A DNA stretch of 64,000 bases from Algoriphagus sp. NG3 (GTDB lineage: Bacteria; Bacteroidota; Bacteroidia; Cytophagales; Cyclobacteriaceae). Of the stretch, positions 27,530 to 36,275 are shown piece by piece. The stretch lies in the NCBI RefSeq assembly GCF_034119865.1, contig NZ_CP139421.1, forward strand, positions 1,612,001 through 1,676,000, written 5' to 3'. Numbering within the stretch: position 1 is the first letter of the stretch; every line of letters starts with the position of its first letter. A program made the translations under genes and the position numbers. Below the pieces are notes generated by a model. That model saw only the letters and a program-made list of their open reading frames with translations, was not told the DNA's origin and ran no database searches.

Positions 27530-28126
27530 TCACTGGGATTGATTTAGGTCATTTAAAAAGTAAGAGATGATTTTGTCGGTTGTTTTTAATACTTTCTTGC
27601 TTTTACTCTTTTCACTGCTCACCTCAGTCACACCTGTCAACGTCATCAACAATTTGTCTTCCCTGGGATCAATAAAGTCAACGATCACCTGGACCAATTC
27701 ATAAGAACTTGTTGTGCTGTAATTTCTATTGTTGAAGTAAGGATTATACATCCAGGGATCCCAAACCCTGTAGCCCCAATAGGGGAATAGATTATTGTTT
27801 TGATAGGTTTCTCTCCTTCTGGGATCCTCATTGGAAGTATATCGGATCACCAGTTCTGGCTGGGACTTATTGTAAACCATGCCATTCGCTTCGAGAGCTT
27901 CCTGTAAATGAATCTGCACCTGCTGATCTATAAACTGTGATGAAAAGCTCCTGATTCCTACTTCCTGATTGATAATTACAAAAGAGTTATAGGGCTTTCT
28001 GATTGGCAGTTCACTGTTTTCTTTGAATATGTCAATAGAACTGCAGGAACTGAAGAGGATGATTATAAGTAGTGAAAGAGCTTTGGCGATAGAACTATAA
28101 CGATTCATTTTGATTGGGCTTTTCAT
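27530..28126 (-). CDS. DUF4136-type lipoprotein
   Basis: This 198-residue protein has a lipoprotein signal ending in LLIIILFSSC, so it is probably attached to an envelope membrane. The body resembles DUF4136: an N-terminal strand with SFVIINQEVGIRSF, a helix QVQIHLQEALEANGM, a strand LVIRYTS, and a C-terminal VQVIVDFIDPREDKLLMTLTGV. The family has no known activity and is common in Bacteroidota and Proteobacteria. Two ATG codons (28126 and 28108) are possible; the second would give a more usual signal peptide. Upstream lies the nested palindromic repeat region. Confidence 0.85.
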   Translation of the reverse strand: MKSPIKMNRYSSIAKALSLLIIILFSSCSSIDIFKENSELPIRKPYNSFVIINQEVGIRSFSSQFIDQQVQIHLQEALEANGMVYNKSQPELVIRYTSNEDPRRRETYQNNNLFPYWGYRVWDPWMYNPYFNNRNYSTTSSYELVQVIVDFIDPREDKLLMTLTGVTEVSSEKSKSKKVLKTTDKIISYFLNDLNQSQ

Positions 28127-28471
28127 TCCAAAACGGTTATTGCAAGTGAAAGTTAGGTTAGAGAATTGAAGTAATACTTAGATATGAATATACAGAATTC
28201 TGCCAGTAGCCAAATTAAATTCTCTAACCACCTCGACAAGCTCGGTGTCCGGAAAAATCAAATCTTTAGATGGGGAGGGGAAATTGGGGCGGAGCCCCAA
28301 TTTCCCCTCCCCATCTAATAAAATCTGAGTTCGGTGGCCGAGCTTGTCGAGGACATTTGGCAAAGTATATTCTACTGGCAAAGAAGCGGATAATCATTTA
28401 CTTAGATCTATTATTTAAGCATTCTTGTGTGCCTTCCATATCTAATGTTAATTTTGGCGAAAATTCACATT
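28127..28471. other. 345-bp intergenic region dominated by a nested palindrome
   Basis: Between the DUF4136 lipoprotein start and the dCMP-deaminase-like start, the only strong structure is the element at 28231-28352. A frame on the minus strand (28178-28381) is just its translation and has no support as a gene. Confidence 0.7.
28231..28352. repeat. nested palindromic repeat element with a 24-bp perfect hairpin
   Basis: The outer arms 28231-28251 and 28332-28352 share CCTCGACAAGCTCGG and match at 18 of 21 positions in inverted orientation. Inside, 28267-28290 and 28294-28317 are perfect 24-bp inverted repeats separated by a GGA loop; the arm is built of GGGGAGGGG and AAATTGGGG blocks. The element is non-coding and about 122 bp long. 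It resembles the intergenic palindromic repeats (REP/MITE-like) that are dispersed in Bacteroidota genomes, an assignment made by resemblance only. Confidence 0.85.
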
Positions 28472-28954
28472 ATGAACAAACCGGATTTCGACGATATTTT
28501 CATGGAGCTAGCAGTAAATCTAGCAAAGCGGTCCCATTGTATCAAGAAGCATGTAGGCGCGGTTCTGACTAAGGATACCCGGATTATTTCTATCGGGTAC
28601 AATGGACCTCCGGCAGGTACACATAATTGTGATGTGGAATTTCCAGAGCATGGATGTGCAAGAGATAGTAAGGGGAGTTGCTCCTTGGCACTGCATGCAG
28701 AGCAGAATGCTATTTTGTATGCGGTAAAGAATAATACTACTGTAGAGGGCTCTACTTTGTATGTGACGCTGTCACCCTGTTTGGCTTGCGCCCGAATAAT
28801 TTTTTCGATGGGGATTTCCAGAGTTATCTTCTTGTTTTCTTATGCAGAATATAAGGGAATAGGCTCAGATGAAGGTGTGGATTTTCTGAGGAAATTCGGA
28901 GTGCGTGTAGATAAATATGAAAAGGTGCTGCTGGCGAATGATCCTCTTGTTTAG
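28472..28954 (+). CDS. dCMP/cytidine-deaminase-family zinc enzyme (ComE-type deoxycytidylate deaminase)
   Basis: From the ATG at 28472 the protein has 160 residues. Zinc and proton-transfer residues are H75-A-E77 in LHAEQNAIL and C103/C106 in SPCLACAR. The N-terminal region, with KRSHCIKKHVGAVL and GYNGPPAGTHNCD, is typical of dCMP deaminases, which make dUMP for thymidylate synthesis. Allosteric and substrate-binding details cannot be read. A frame-open GTG 45 bp upstream is less likely. The 3' end overlaps the convergent murB gene by 4 bp, so the two mRNAs must be complementary at their tails. Confidence 0.93.
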   Translation: MNKPDFDDIFMELAVNLAKRSHCIKKHVGAVLTKDTRIISIGYNGPPAGTHNCDVEFPEHGCARDSKGSCSLALHAEQNAILYAVKNNTTVEGSTLYVTLSPCLACARIIFSMGISRVIFLFSYAEYKGIGSDEGVDFLRKFGVRVDKYEKVLLANDPLV

Positions 28955-29964
28955 AGGAAGTTTACCTCTGGATGAATGGGAACATTGAATTTGTCCCAAA
29001 CGGATTGTTGGATTTTCTCGGCTAAGTCTTTTATGTCAGCGCCATCCCCATTTCCATAATTCACCAAAACCAAAGGCTGTTTGCTATGGACTCCCACATC
29101 TCCAAACCGTTTGCCTTTCCAGCCACACTGCTCGATAAGCCAAGCAGCGGGGACTTTTACGCCATCAGGTAAGGGAAAACCTGGAATCAATGGATAATCC
29201 TGTTTGAGACTTGAATAGTGTGTAACTGGAATAGTGGGGTTTTTAAAAAAAGATCCTGCATTTCCGATCTCTTTTGGATCAGGAAGCTTTGATTGTCTGA
29301 TATGTATGACAGCATCTGAGATAGCTTTTATAGAGAGATCTTTAATACCTGAAGCTTCTAAAGTCTCTCTGATAGCTCCATACTCTGTATGAAATGTAGG
29401 CGTTTTTCCCAACCTAAAGATGACTGAGCTGATGACATATTTACCCTTCAGATCATGCTTGAAAACACTTTCTCTATAACCAAAAGCACATCGCTCTGCT
29501 TCAAACTCTTCTAGTTCCAAGGTATCCATATTCAACGCTTTGAGGCTATGGAACACATCTTTGATCTCTACTCCATAAGCTCCGATATTCTGCATAGGGG
29601 ATGCTCCCACGGTGCCTGGGATGAGAGATAAATTTTCGATTCCTGCCCAGTTGTTTTCTATGGAGGTGAGCACAAACTCATGCCAATTAATACCTGCCCC
29701 AACTTCGACCCATACTGAATCGGTTTCTTCCCGTACCACTTCTATGCCCTCAAGCTCGATTTTGATCACCAAAGCTTGTTGATCCTGGGTCAATAAAATA
29801 TTGCTACCCCCGCCTAAAATCAATGTATTGACTTTCTGATGATTAGCCCATTGGATTGCTCCTTTTAATTCATCTACGGATTTTACAACAACAAAAAACC
29901 TTGCGGTTTTATCAATTCCAAAGGTATTGTATGGTTTGAGGGAAATGTTTTCTAGTATATTCAT
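28951..29964 (-). CDS. murB: UDP-N-acetylenolpyruvoylglucosamine reductase (MurB, type I)
   Basis: This 337-residue cytoplasmic flavoenzyme reduces UDP-GlcNAc-enolpyruvate to UDP-MurNAc, the second committed step of peptidoglycan precursor synthesis. FAD-binding segments are LILGGGSNILL, and LIPGTVGASPMQNIGAYGVE near residues 118-137. The substrate-reduction part has GSFFKNPTIP near 243 and AAWLIEQCGWKG near 283, with a serine-type general acid in AGSFFKNP. Length and the extra C-terminal loop match the Escherichia coli (type I) form. It overlaps the convergent deaminase gene by 4 bp. Confidence 0.96.
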   Translation of the reverse strand: MNILENISLKPYNTFGIDKTARFFVVVKSVDELKGAIQWANHQKVNTLILGGGSNILLTQDQQALVIKIELEGIEVVREETDSVWVEVGAGINWHEFVLTSIENNWAGIENLSLIPGTVGASPMQNIGAYGVEIKDVFHSLKALNMDTLELEEFEAERCAFGYRESVFKHDLKGKYVISSVIFRLGKTPTFHTEYGAIRETLEASGIKDLSIKAISDAVIHIRQSKLPDPKEIGNAGSFFKNPTIPVTHYSSLKQDYPLIPGFPLPDGVKVPAAWLIEQCGWKGKRFGDVGVHSKQPLVLVNYGNGDGADIKDLAEKIQQSVWDKFNVPIHPEVNFL

Positions 29965-30007
29965 ATATGAAGAGTGCCTTGCGAAATAAGCAAGATTTTA
30001 CTCCAAT

Positions 30008-30166
30008 ATGAAATGGATTTGTTCAATTGAGGAATATTGTGTTGCACAAGACAGACTGAAAGGTCTCATTGAGAAAAGAAGAGTAACACACTTTCAGGCT
30101 GGAAATGGTAAAGTTATACTTAGCGTTTGCAGCTTGAACTTTAAACAACCGATTATAAAAAAATGA
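30008..30166 (+). CDS. possible 52-residue ORF overlapping the next start (weak)
   Basis: An ATG at 30008 opens a frame of 52 codons ending in a TGA at 30164-30166, giving an ATGA overlap with the aspartoacylase-family gene. The translation begins MKWICSIEEYCVAQDR and ends QPIIKK. It has no known motif. The overlap is the only positive sign; composition is ordinary and the length could arise by chance. Confidence 0.2.
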   Translation: MKWICSIEEYCVAQDRLKGLIEKRRVTHFQAGNGKVILSVCSLNFKQPIIKK

Positions 30167-31107
30167 AAGAATTGATCATAAATGGCATCAGGATAAGATC
30201 CGGCCAATCTATGAATCTAGAGATTGCTATAGCAAAGCTACCTACCCACACCTTGATTGATCTGCCTATTTTCATCCGATCATCCAAGGTGGACGGACCG
30301 GTAGTGCTTATCAGTGGCGGAGTGCATGGAGATGAAATCAATGGTGTGGTGACAGCTAAACGTCTGCTGGAAGAAGTGGATGAGGGCCTGGAATTGCTTA
30401 AGGGAACATTAATATTCATTCCTTTGGTCAATATATATGGGTTTCTGTCCAACAGCCGTACTTTTCCCGACGGGAGAGATCTTAACCGTAGTTTTCCAGG
30501 AAGTAGAAAGGGATCATTGGCAGCCAGCATTGCATTTATTTTAAGCAATGAGATTATACCTCAGATAGATTATGGGGTGGACTTTCATACAGGAGGAAGA
30601 ATGCTGAGCAATTTCCCTCAGGTGCGCGTGGACTATAAGGACAAGGTAGCTCTTGAGCTGGCAAAGGCATTTTCGACTCACTATGTGGTCAATTCTAAGT
30701 ACATAGAAAAGTCTTTTCGAAAAGAAGCTTATAAGGCACGGAAGCATATAATTGTGTACGAAGGAGGGGAGTCCATGCGTTTGGATGATTATGGAATTGA
30801 AGAGGGGGTCAATGGTACCAAGCGCATGCTGGTGAGCTTAGGCATGCTTGCAGATGCACCCGAAGGCCAGGACAGTATTTTCTTGAAAGAAAGTAACTGG
30901 GTGCGGGCAAAGGCTTCTGGAATATTTAACGCCAGTGTAAAAGTGGGAGAATCCGTGAAAAAAGGCCAGATTCTGGCACGGATTTCGGATCCCTATGGGC
31001 AGGTTAAGATTCCTGTTAAAGCTCCGACGAACGGCCATATTATCGGTATGAACAATATGCCGGTGATCAACACGAGGGATGCTTTAGTGCATATAGGCAA
31101 GGAATGA
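30163..31107 (+). CDS. succinylglutamate desuccinylase/aspartoacylase-family zinc hydrolase
   Basis: This 314-residue M14-like enzyme shows zinc ligands H55 and E58 in GGVHGDEINGV and a third His (about 142) in DFHTGG, with substrate-binding DLNRSFPG near 106-113. The final 70 residues (KASGIFNASVKVGESVKKGQ to NMPVINTRDALVHIG) resemble a lipoyl/biotinyl-like barrel, as seen in many deacylases of this family. It would cleave an N-acyl amino acid, but which one is not determinable. It lies 45 bp before egtB and on the same strand, so co-transcription with the ergothioneine pair is possible. Confidence 0.9.
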   Translation: MKELIINGIRIRSGQSMNLEIAIAKLPTHTLIDLPIFIRSSKVDGPVVLISGGVHGDEINGVVTAKRLLEEVDEGLELLKGTLIFIPLVNIYGFLSNSRTFPDGRDLNRSFPGSRKGSLAASIAFILSNEIIPQIDYGVDFHTGGRMLSNFPQVRVDYKDKVALELAKAFSTHYVVNSKYIEKSFRKEAYKARKHIIVYEGGESMRLDDYGIEEGVNGTKRMLVSLGMLADAPEGQDSIFLKESNWVRAKASGIFNASVKVGESVKKGQILARISDPYGQVKIPVKAPTNGHIIGMNNMPVINTRDALVHIGKE

Positions 31108-31151
31108 ATTAACCTCGCTATTATCTTATAATTTATTAATCAGATTTTTAC

Positions 31152-32297
31152 ATGAATTTATCTCAAGCTTTTCGCATCGTAAGAAACCATTCCCTAGAAC
31201 TTTGTGAAAAGTTAATCATAGAAGACTTTAGCTTACAGGCTTCCGAAGAAGTAAGTCCCCCCAAATGGCATCTGGCTCACACTACCTGGTTTTTTGAGCA
31301 ATTTATCCTTGTGCCAAAAGATACCGGATATGTGGTAAAGCATCCCCAATTTAACTTTCTTTTCAATTCCTACTATAATTCCTTGGGTGCAAGAACTGCA
31401 AGGAATCAACGTGGTCTGATGTCCCGACCCTCTGTCGAAGAAGTAAAAATATACCGAAGCTATGTAGATGAGGCCATGCTGAAACTACTTGAAAGTGACA
31501 ACGGGGCAATTGCCGATTTGGTAACCTTGGGTTTGAATCATGAACAACAGCACCAAGAACTGTTGATTACGGATTTGAAATACAGTCTTTGGTTTAATCC
31601 ATTGAATCCGAAAGTGATGGATATCAAGGAATATAGTCCTGAACTTGAGTCAAGTTGGATTACTATTGATAGTGGAGTTTATGAAATAGGGTTTAAGGGT
31701 GATGGGTTTTGCTATGACAATGAACTGAATCCACACAAAGTATATATAAATGATTTCTCCATTTCGTCCGCCTTGGTTACCAACGGGGAATATTTGGAAT
31801 TTATGAAGGCAGGGGGGTATGAAAACCCAACTTATTGGCATGATGAAGGTTGGGCATGGGCAAGGGAACAACAAATCAAAGCACCTTTATACTGGGAAGA
31901 GATCGAAGGAGAATGGTTTTATTATACCCTGGATGGGCAGCAGGAAGTGGATAGAAGCGCCTCACTGGCGCATGTGAATTTTTACGAAGCTTCGGCTTAT
32001 GCTGCCTGGAAAAGATGCAGATTGCCCACTGAGTTTGAATGGGAAGTAGCCCAGAGTAGGTTTAGTTGGGGAAAGAGATGGGAGTGGACCAATTCAGCTT
32101 ATCTGCCATATCCGGGTTTCACAGTTGCACCTGGCGCAATAGGGGAGTATAACGGCAAATTTATGGTCAACCAGATGGTGCTTCGTGGAGCTTCAGTTGC
32201 TACTTCCTCAGGACATTCCAGGCCCAGCTATAGAAACTTTTTTCACCCAAAATACAGATGGCAGTTCATGGGAATCCGCCTCGCCAAATCAAAGTAA
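31152..32297 (+). CDS. egtB: ergothioneine biosynthesis sulfoxide synthase EgtB
   Basis: This 381-residue protein has an N-terminal DinB-like helical domain and a C-terminal formylglycine-generating-enzyme/sulfatase-modifying fold (from about residue 165). Likely iron ligands are H43 in HLAHTTWFFE and H130/H134 in HEQQHQEL, the usual three-histidine set. The C-terminal part shows LVTNGEYLEFM, RLPTEFEWE and the final RGASVATSSGHSRPSYRNFF. EgtB uses O2 and an iron centre to join a thiol compound to the trimethylhistidine (hercynine) ring. The thiol donor (cysteine or gamma-glutamylcysteine) cannot be told. It precedes egtD by only 4 bp. Confidence 0.92.
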   Translation: MNLSQAFRIVRNHSLELCEKLIIEDFSLQASEEVSPPKWHLAHTTWFFEQFILVPKDTGYVVKHPQFNFLFNSYYNSLGARTARNQRGLMSRPSVEEVKIYRSYVDEAMLKLLESDNGAIADLVTLGLNHEQQHQELLITDLKYSLWFNPLNPKVMDIKEYSPELESSWITIDSGVYEIGFKGDGFCYDNELNPHKVYINDFSISSALVTNGEYLEFMKAGGYENPTYWHDEGWAWAREQQIKAPLYWEEIEGEWFYYTLDGQQEVDRSASLAHVNFYEASAYAAWKRCRLPTEFEWEVAQSRFSWGKRWEWTNSAYLPYPGFTVAPGAIGEYNGKFMVNQMVLRGASVATSSGHSRPSYRNFFHPKYRWQFMGIRLAKSK

Positions 32298-32301
32298 GCT
32301 T

Positions 32302-33267
32302 ATGAATGCAAAAAACACAGATTTTGGAACTTTTGCCCAAGATGTAATGCTTGGCCTAAATTCTAAGCCCAAAACTCTGCCCTCTAAGTATTTCTATGAT
32401 GCTAAGGGTGATAAGCTGTTCCAGGATATTATGGCATTACCTGAATACTACCTCACTCGGAAAGAATACGAGATTCTGGAAGGACAGCATAAGGGGATTC
32501 TAGCAAGGATACTTGCACAACAGCAGCCCTTTAACTTAGTAGAGCTGGGAGCAGGGGATGGGCTGAAAACTAAAATTCTTTTAAGGTTCTTGATCAAAAA
32601 CAAGATTCAGTTTAGTTACTATCCGGTGGATTTTTCAGGCTCAGTGTTGGAAGAATTAGAGCAAGGTTTAGCAGAAGAATTACCGGAGCTGGAAGTTATT
32701 CCTATACAATCCACCTACAGAGATTCCCTTAAAGCCCAAATCTGGGAAAATGGGCGCCCAAATTTGATATTGTTTTTAGGAGCAAACCTGGGGAATTTTG
32801 GTGTAGAAGAAGCAAAAAATATTGTAGATCATTTGCGTGTGGGTACTAAAAAAGGGGATCAGGTACTGGTGGGTTTGGATTTGAAAAAGGCTCCCCAAAC
32901 AATCCTGGATGCCTATCATGACGCTCAAGGGGTTACACGAGAGTTTAATCTGAATTTACTGGACAGGATCAACAGAGAACTAGGAGGTGATTTTGACCGG
33001 GAGTCATTTGTTCATTGGCCAAGTTATGATCCGGTAAGCGGAGAATGCAGGAGCCATCTGGTTTCCAAGAAATCTCAATTAGTGACCATAGATGCACTCA
33101 GCCAAACGTTCGAATTTGAAGCCTATGAGTGTATTTTTACAGAAATCTCGAAGAAATATAGTTTTAGCGAAATCAGTGCCCTGGCTTCATCAGGAGGATT
33201 TCAGGTGATAGAAAATTTCACCGATTCGGAAGGATATTTCTCTGATGTGCTCTGGGAAAAGAGCTAA
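32302..33267 (+). CDS. egtD: L-histidine N-alpha-methyltransferase EgtD
   Basis: From the ATG at 32302 the protein has 321 residues and starts 4 bp after egtB stops; a longer frame overlapping egtB starts with an inappropriate codon context. SAM-binding signature LVELGAGDGLKTKILL is near 73-88, followed by PVDFSGSVL and FLGANLGNF. These match the histidine-specific methyltransferase family, which adds three methyl groups to histidine to make hercynine. Together with EgtB it covers the core of ergothioneine synthesis; no EgtC or EgtE-like lyase gene lies in the window. A bidirectional terminator follows. Confidence 0.93.
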   Translation: MNAKNTDFGTFAQDVMLGLNSKPKTLPSKYFYDAKGDKLFQDIMALPEYYLTRKEYEILEGQHKGILARILAQQQPFNLVELGAGDGLKTKILLRFLIKNKIQFSYYPVDFSGSVLEELEQGLAEELPELEVIPIQSTYRDSLKAQIWENGRPNLILFLGANLGNFGVEEAKNIVDHLRVGTKKGDQVLVGLDLKKAPQTILDAYHDAQGVTREFNLNLLDRINRELGGDFDRESFVHWPSYDPVSGECRSHLVSKKSQLVTIDALSQTFEFEAYECIFTEISKKYSFSEISALASSGGFQVIENFTDSEGYFSDVLWEKS

Positions 33268-33297
33268 AAAAAAGCACTGATACCCCAGTGCTTTTTT
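33268..33297. terminator. bidirectional terminator between egtD and the phosphohexomutase gene
   Basis: Perfect 12-bp arms (AAAAAAGCACTG and complement) with a 6-nt loop, between convergent stops at 33267 and 33319. Confidence 0.92.
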
Positions 33298-33318
33298 AAT
33301 GCTAATTTATTGAGATAC

Positions 33319-35049
33319 TTAACTGAAGTATCTCTTTAGTCCTTCAAGTCTTTCATTGAGTTCCGCTTTCACTTTTCTATATTCCGTAATAGCGGATAGG
33401 TGGGCATTCACTGAGAAATAGTACTTGATTTTAGGTTCAGTTCCAGAAGGTCTAGCGGAGATTTTACTTCCATCTGCCAGATAGAACTGCATGACGTTGG
33501 ACTTATCCATATCCAGTTTTTCTGTCTTTCCTGTTGTCAGGTCTTTCACTGTGCTTTCCTTGACATCCACGATCTTCACTACTTTGATCCCGTTCATCTC
33601 AGCAGGTGGATGGTGGCGGAAATCTGTCATCAAAGCCTGGATTTGCTCCGCACCGTCTTTTCCTTTTTTGGTCACGGAAATCAGCGATTCCTTGTAGAAA
33701 CCAAATTGCGCGTATATATCAGCTAGAACATCAAATACGGTTTTGCCCTCGGTTTTATAATAAGCAATCGCTTCAGCAACCATAGCGCAAGCACTTACAC
33801 CATCCTTATCACGGACAAAATCCCCAACCAAGTAGCCATAAGATTCTTCACCGCCTCCTATGAAGGTTTCCTTGCCTTCCAGATCTTTGATGATAGCAGC
33901 GATATTTTTAAAGCCTGTCAAGACTGAATAGCATGTAACTCCGAATCCCTCACATATTTTGTCAATCAACTCTGTGGTCACAATGGTGTTTACCATGAAT
34001 TGCTTACCGTTAAGCTTACCGCTTTTTTTCCATTGACTTAGTAGATAATAGGTGAGAAAAGCCCCGGTTTGGTTGCCATTAAGAAGTTCAAATTCACCGG
34101 CGTCGTTAGGCACTGCGGCAGCATACCTGTCTCCGTCAGGATCACAGGCAAGTACCAATTCAGCCCCCACTTCCTTGCCTAGCTTCAGGGATAGCGTCAG
34201 GGCTTCTGCCTCCTCAGGATTGGGATAGATTACGGTAGGAAAATTACCATCAGGTTCGGCTTGCTCTTTTACAATGTTAACATTATCAAACCCAAAAGCT
34301 TTGAGTGCCATAGGAACCATTTTGCCTGAAGCCCCATGAATAGGAGAAAAGACTATCGGCATATCCTTATGTGAAGCAATAGCATCAGGAGCTAGGCTCA
34401 ATTCTTTGACCAGATTCATATAAATCCCATCAAAATCCTCTTCTATATACTGGAACAATTCATCATTTTTATCCCAGTTTACATCATCAAATGAAGTGAT
34501 CTTTTTTACTTCTTCTATAATGTTTTTGTCATGTGGGGCTACTACCTGGGCGCCATCATCCCAATAGGCTTTGTAACCATTGTACTCTTTAGGGTTGTGG
34601 GAGGCTGTGATCATTACACCGCTTTTACAACCGTAATGTCTCACTGCAAAAGAAAGCATGGGAGTAGGGCGCATTTCCTTGAAATATAGCACGTGGATGC
34701 CATTTGCGGTTAGGACATTTGCTGTGGTGGTAGCGAAAAGTGTGTTGTTGATTCTACAATCGTGGGTAATCGCCACACGTATAGTCTCACCTGGAAAGCT
34801 CTTTAAGAGGTAGTTTGCAAGACCCTGGGTAGCCATTCCCACTGTGTACACATTCATTCTATTAGTACCTACTCCCATCAGTCCACGCAGTCCACCAGTA
34901 CCAAATTCCAGATCTTGATAAAAGGAATCGGTTAATTCAGAGGGGTTTTGGTCAATGAGGGAGCGGATTTGGCTTTTGGATTCTTCGTCGATTTTTCCAT
35001 TTAGCCAGGCATTTGCTTTCGCTTGAATGCTGGGGTCTATATTAGTCAT
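33319..35049 (-). CDS. phosphoglucomutase/phosphomannomutase family enzyme
   Basis: This 576-residue enzyme of the alpha-D-phosphohexomutase superfamily has the phosphoserine motif TASHNPKEYNGYK (Ser150), metal-binding DPDGDR near 305, the sugar-binding GGGEESYGY near 398-406 and phosphate-binding RPSGTEPKIKYY near the C-terminus. It interconverts glucose-1-P and glucose-6-P (or the mannose or glucosamine equivalents). Length and the GGGEES variant fit the large Bacteroidota phospho-sugar mutase group, close to PgcA/PGM2. The N-terminal 45 residues are an extra helical cap. The exact sugar is uncertain. Confidence 0.94.
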   Translation of the reverse strand: MTNIDPSIQAKANAWLNGKIDEESKSQIRSLIDQNPSELTDSFYQDLEFGTGGLRGLMGVGTNRMNVYTVGMATQGLANYLLKSFPGETIRVAITHDCRINNTLFATTTANVLTANGIHVLYFKEMRPTPMLSFAVRHYGCKSGVMITASHNPKEYNGYKAYWDDGAQVVAPHDKNIIEEVKKITSFDDVNWDKNDELFQYIEEDFDGIYMNLVKELSLAPDAIASHKDMPIVFSPIHGASGKMVPMALKAFGFDNVNIVKEQAEPDGNFPTVIYPNPEEAEALTLSLKLGKEVGAELVLACDPDGDRYAAAVPNDAGEFELLNGNQTGAFLTYYLLSQWKKSGKLNGKQFMVNTIVTTELIDKICEGFGVTCYSVLTGFKNIAAIIKDLEGKETFIGGGEESYGYLVGDFVRDKDGVSACAMVAEAIAYYKTEGKTVFDVLADIYAQFGFYKESLISVTKKGKDGAEQIQALMTDFRHHPPAEMNGIKVVKIVDVKESTVKDLTTGKTEKLDMDKSNVMQFYLADGSKISARPSGTEPKIKYYFSVNAHLSAITEYRKVKAELNERLEGLKRYFS

Positions 35050-35170
35050 AGTGTAAAAATTGTTTAAGTTCTAAGATATATAAAAACACAAAATATGCCA
35101 TCTGTTTATTTTTTAGGTATTGAAATAGTGGCAAATAAATTTTCACATGTTCTGCGGATTGATACAGAAA

Positions 35171-36184
35171 CTAATCTTCTTTCTCTAGCAGGTCATCTTT
35201 TTCTCCTTCAGGTAAGGGGTCTTGGGGAGGCGGTACCAGATCACCGGATAGTATGACTTCTTTTTTTTTTACCCTTGAGTAGTTCTTTTTTGGGATTATC
35301 CCGTAGCCATATCTAATGGAAAATACTTTGGTGAATTCTGCCCCATAAAAAAAGATCAGACAGGAATAGGAAACCCAAAGTAGTATTAAGATGATGGATC
35401 CCGCAGCCCCATAGGTAGATCCGGGTTCTGCGGCACTAAAATAGATTCCCAGTAAAAACTTGGAAATGGAAAACAGAAAAGAGGTCAACAATGCCCCCAC
35501 CCAGACTGATTTCCAACGGATCTTGGCGTCAGGAAGGTATTTGAATATCAACGCAAATAGCAGGGCTATTACCCCATAGGAGATCAAAAAATCCACAACA
35601 AATGCAAACACGACTACAAATTCAGGAAGAATGCTTCTGATAAAACCACTAAAAACAGAAAGTAAAGCAGTCAACAGAAAACTTACCAACAATAAGAAAC
35701 CAAGCACCAATACAAAACCAAAACTGACAGCGCGATCCCATAGGACAAAATACCATTTCACATCTTCAGTTTGCTTTAGTCCCCAAATGGCATTTATGGA
35801 AATTTTAAGATGATAAAATACCCCTGATGCACCAAAAATCAGTACCCCGATCCCAATTATGGAAGCTATGGTGGACTTTCCACTATCCTGGGTCTGCTCG
35901 ACCATGCCGGTCATAAACTTGGCTGCCTCTGGCCCCATGGCAGAAGCAAGTTCATCGTTCAGCTGTCCTGTCACCAAATCCACACCCCAGATTGCTCCCA
36001 CGGTATTGATGACTATGATCATCAAAGCAGGAAGTGATAGCACAGCGTAATACGCAATCACCGCACTGAGTCTCCATGGATCAGCATCATTCCATTGCTT
36101 AAAGCTCTCAACGATCAAACTCGGGATATGCGTTAGTTTAAATCGTGCCGGTGTAAGGTTGCCCATGTGTTCTTCAGTTTCCAT
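35171..36184 (-). CDS. YihY/BrkB-family inner-membrane protein
   Basis: This 337-residue protein has about six hydrophobic helices. Family segments are visible: DPWRLSAVIAYYAVLSLPAL, GASGVFYHLKISINAIWG, and AAGSIILILLWVSYSCLIFFYGAEF. The family was once called ribonuclease BN or virulence factor BrkB, but its biochemical function is not established. The C-terminal 45 residues are hydrophilic and rich in Pro, Lys and Glu and probably cytoplasmic. It begins a minus-strand block with separate promoters in the gaps. Confidence 0.93.
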   Translation of the reverse strand: METEEHMGNLTPARFKLTHIPSLIVESFKQWNDADPWRLSAVIAYYAVLSLPALMIIVINTVGAIWGVDLVTGQLNDELASAMGPEAAKFMTGMVEQTQDSGKSTIASIIGIGVLIFGASGVFYHLKISINAIWGLKQTEDVKWYFVLWDRAVSFGFVLVLGFLLLVSFLLTALLSVFSGFIRSILPEFVVVFAFVVDFLISYGVIALLFALIFKYLPDAKIRWKSVWVGALLTSFLFSISKFLLGIYFSAAEPGSTYGAAGSIILILLWVSYSCLIFFYGAEFTKVFSIRYGYGIIPKKNYSRVKKKEVILSGDLVPPPQDPLPEGEKDDLLEKED

Positions 36185-36275
36185 TAATTACAAGTATTAT
36201 ATTCTTCTCAATGTAGGGGTAAATTAAGCCGAAGGTTTTTGTTATTCACCCTGTCAAAAAAAGCATGCCAATGCT

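Noticed and set aside
28178..28381. 67-codon minus-strand frame
   Set aside because: It is the translation of the nested palindrome element; the structure explains the open frame better than a protein does.
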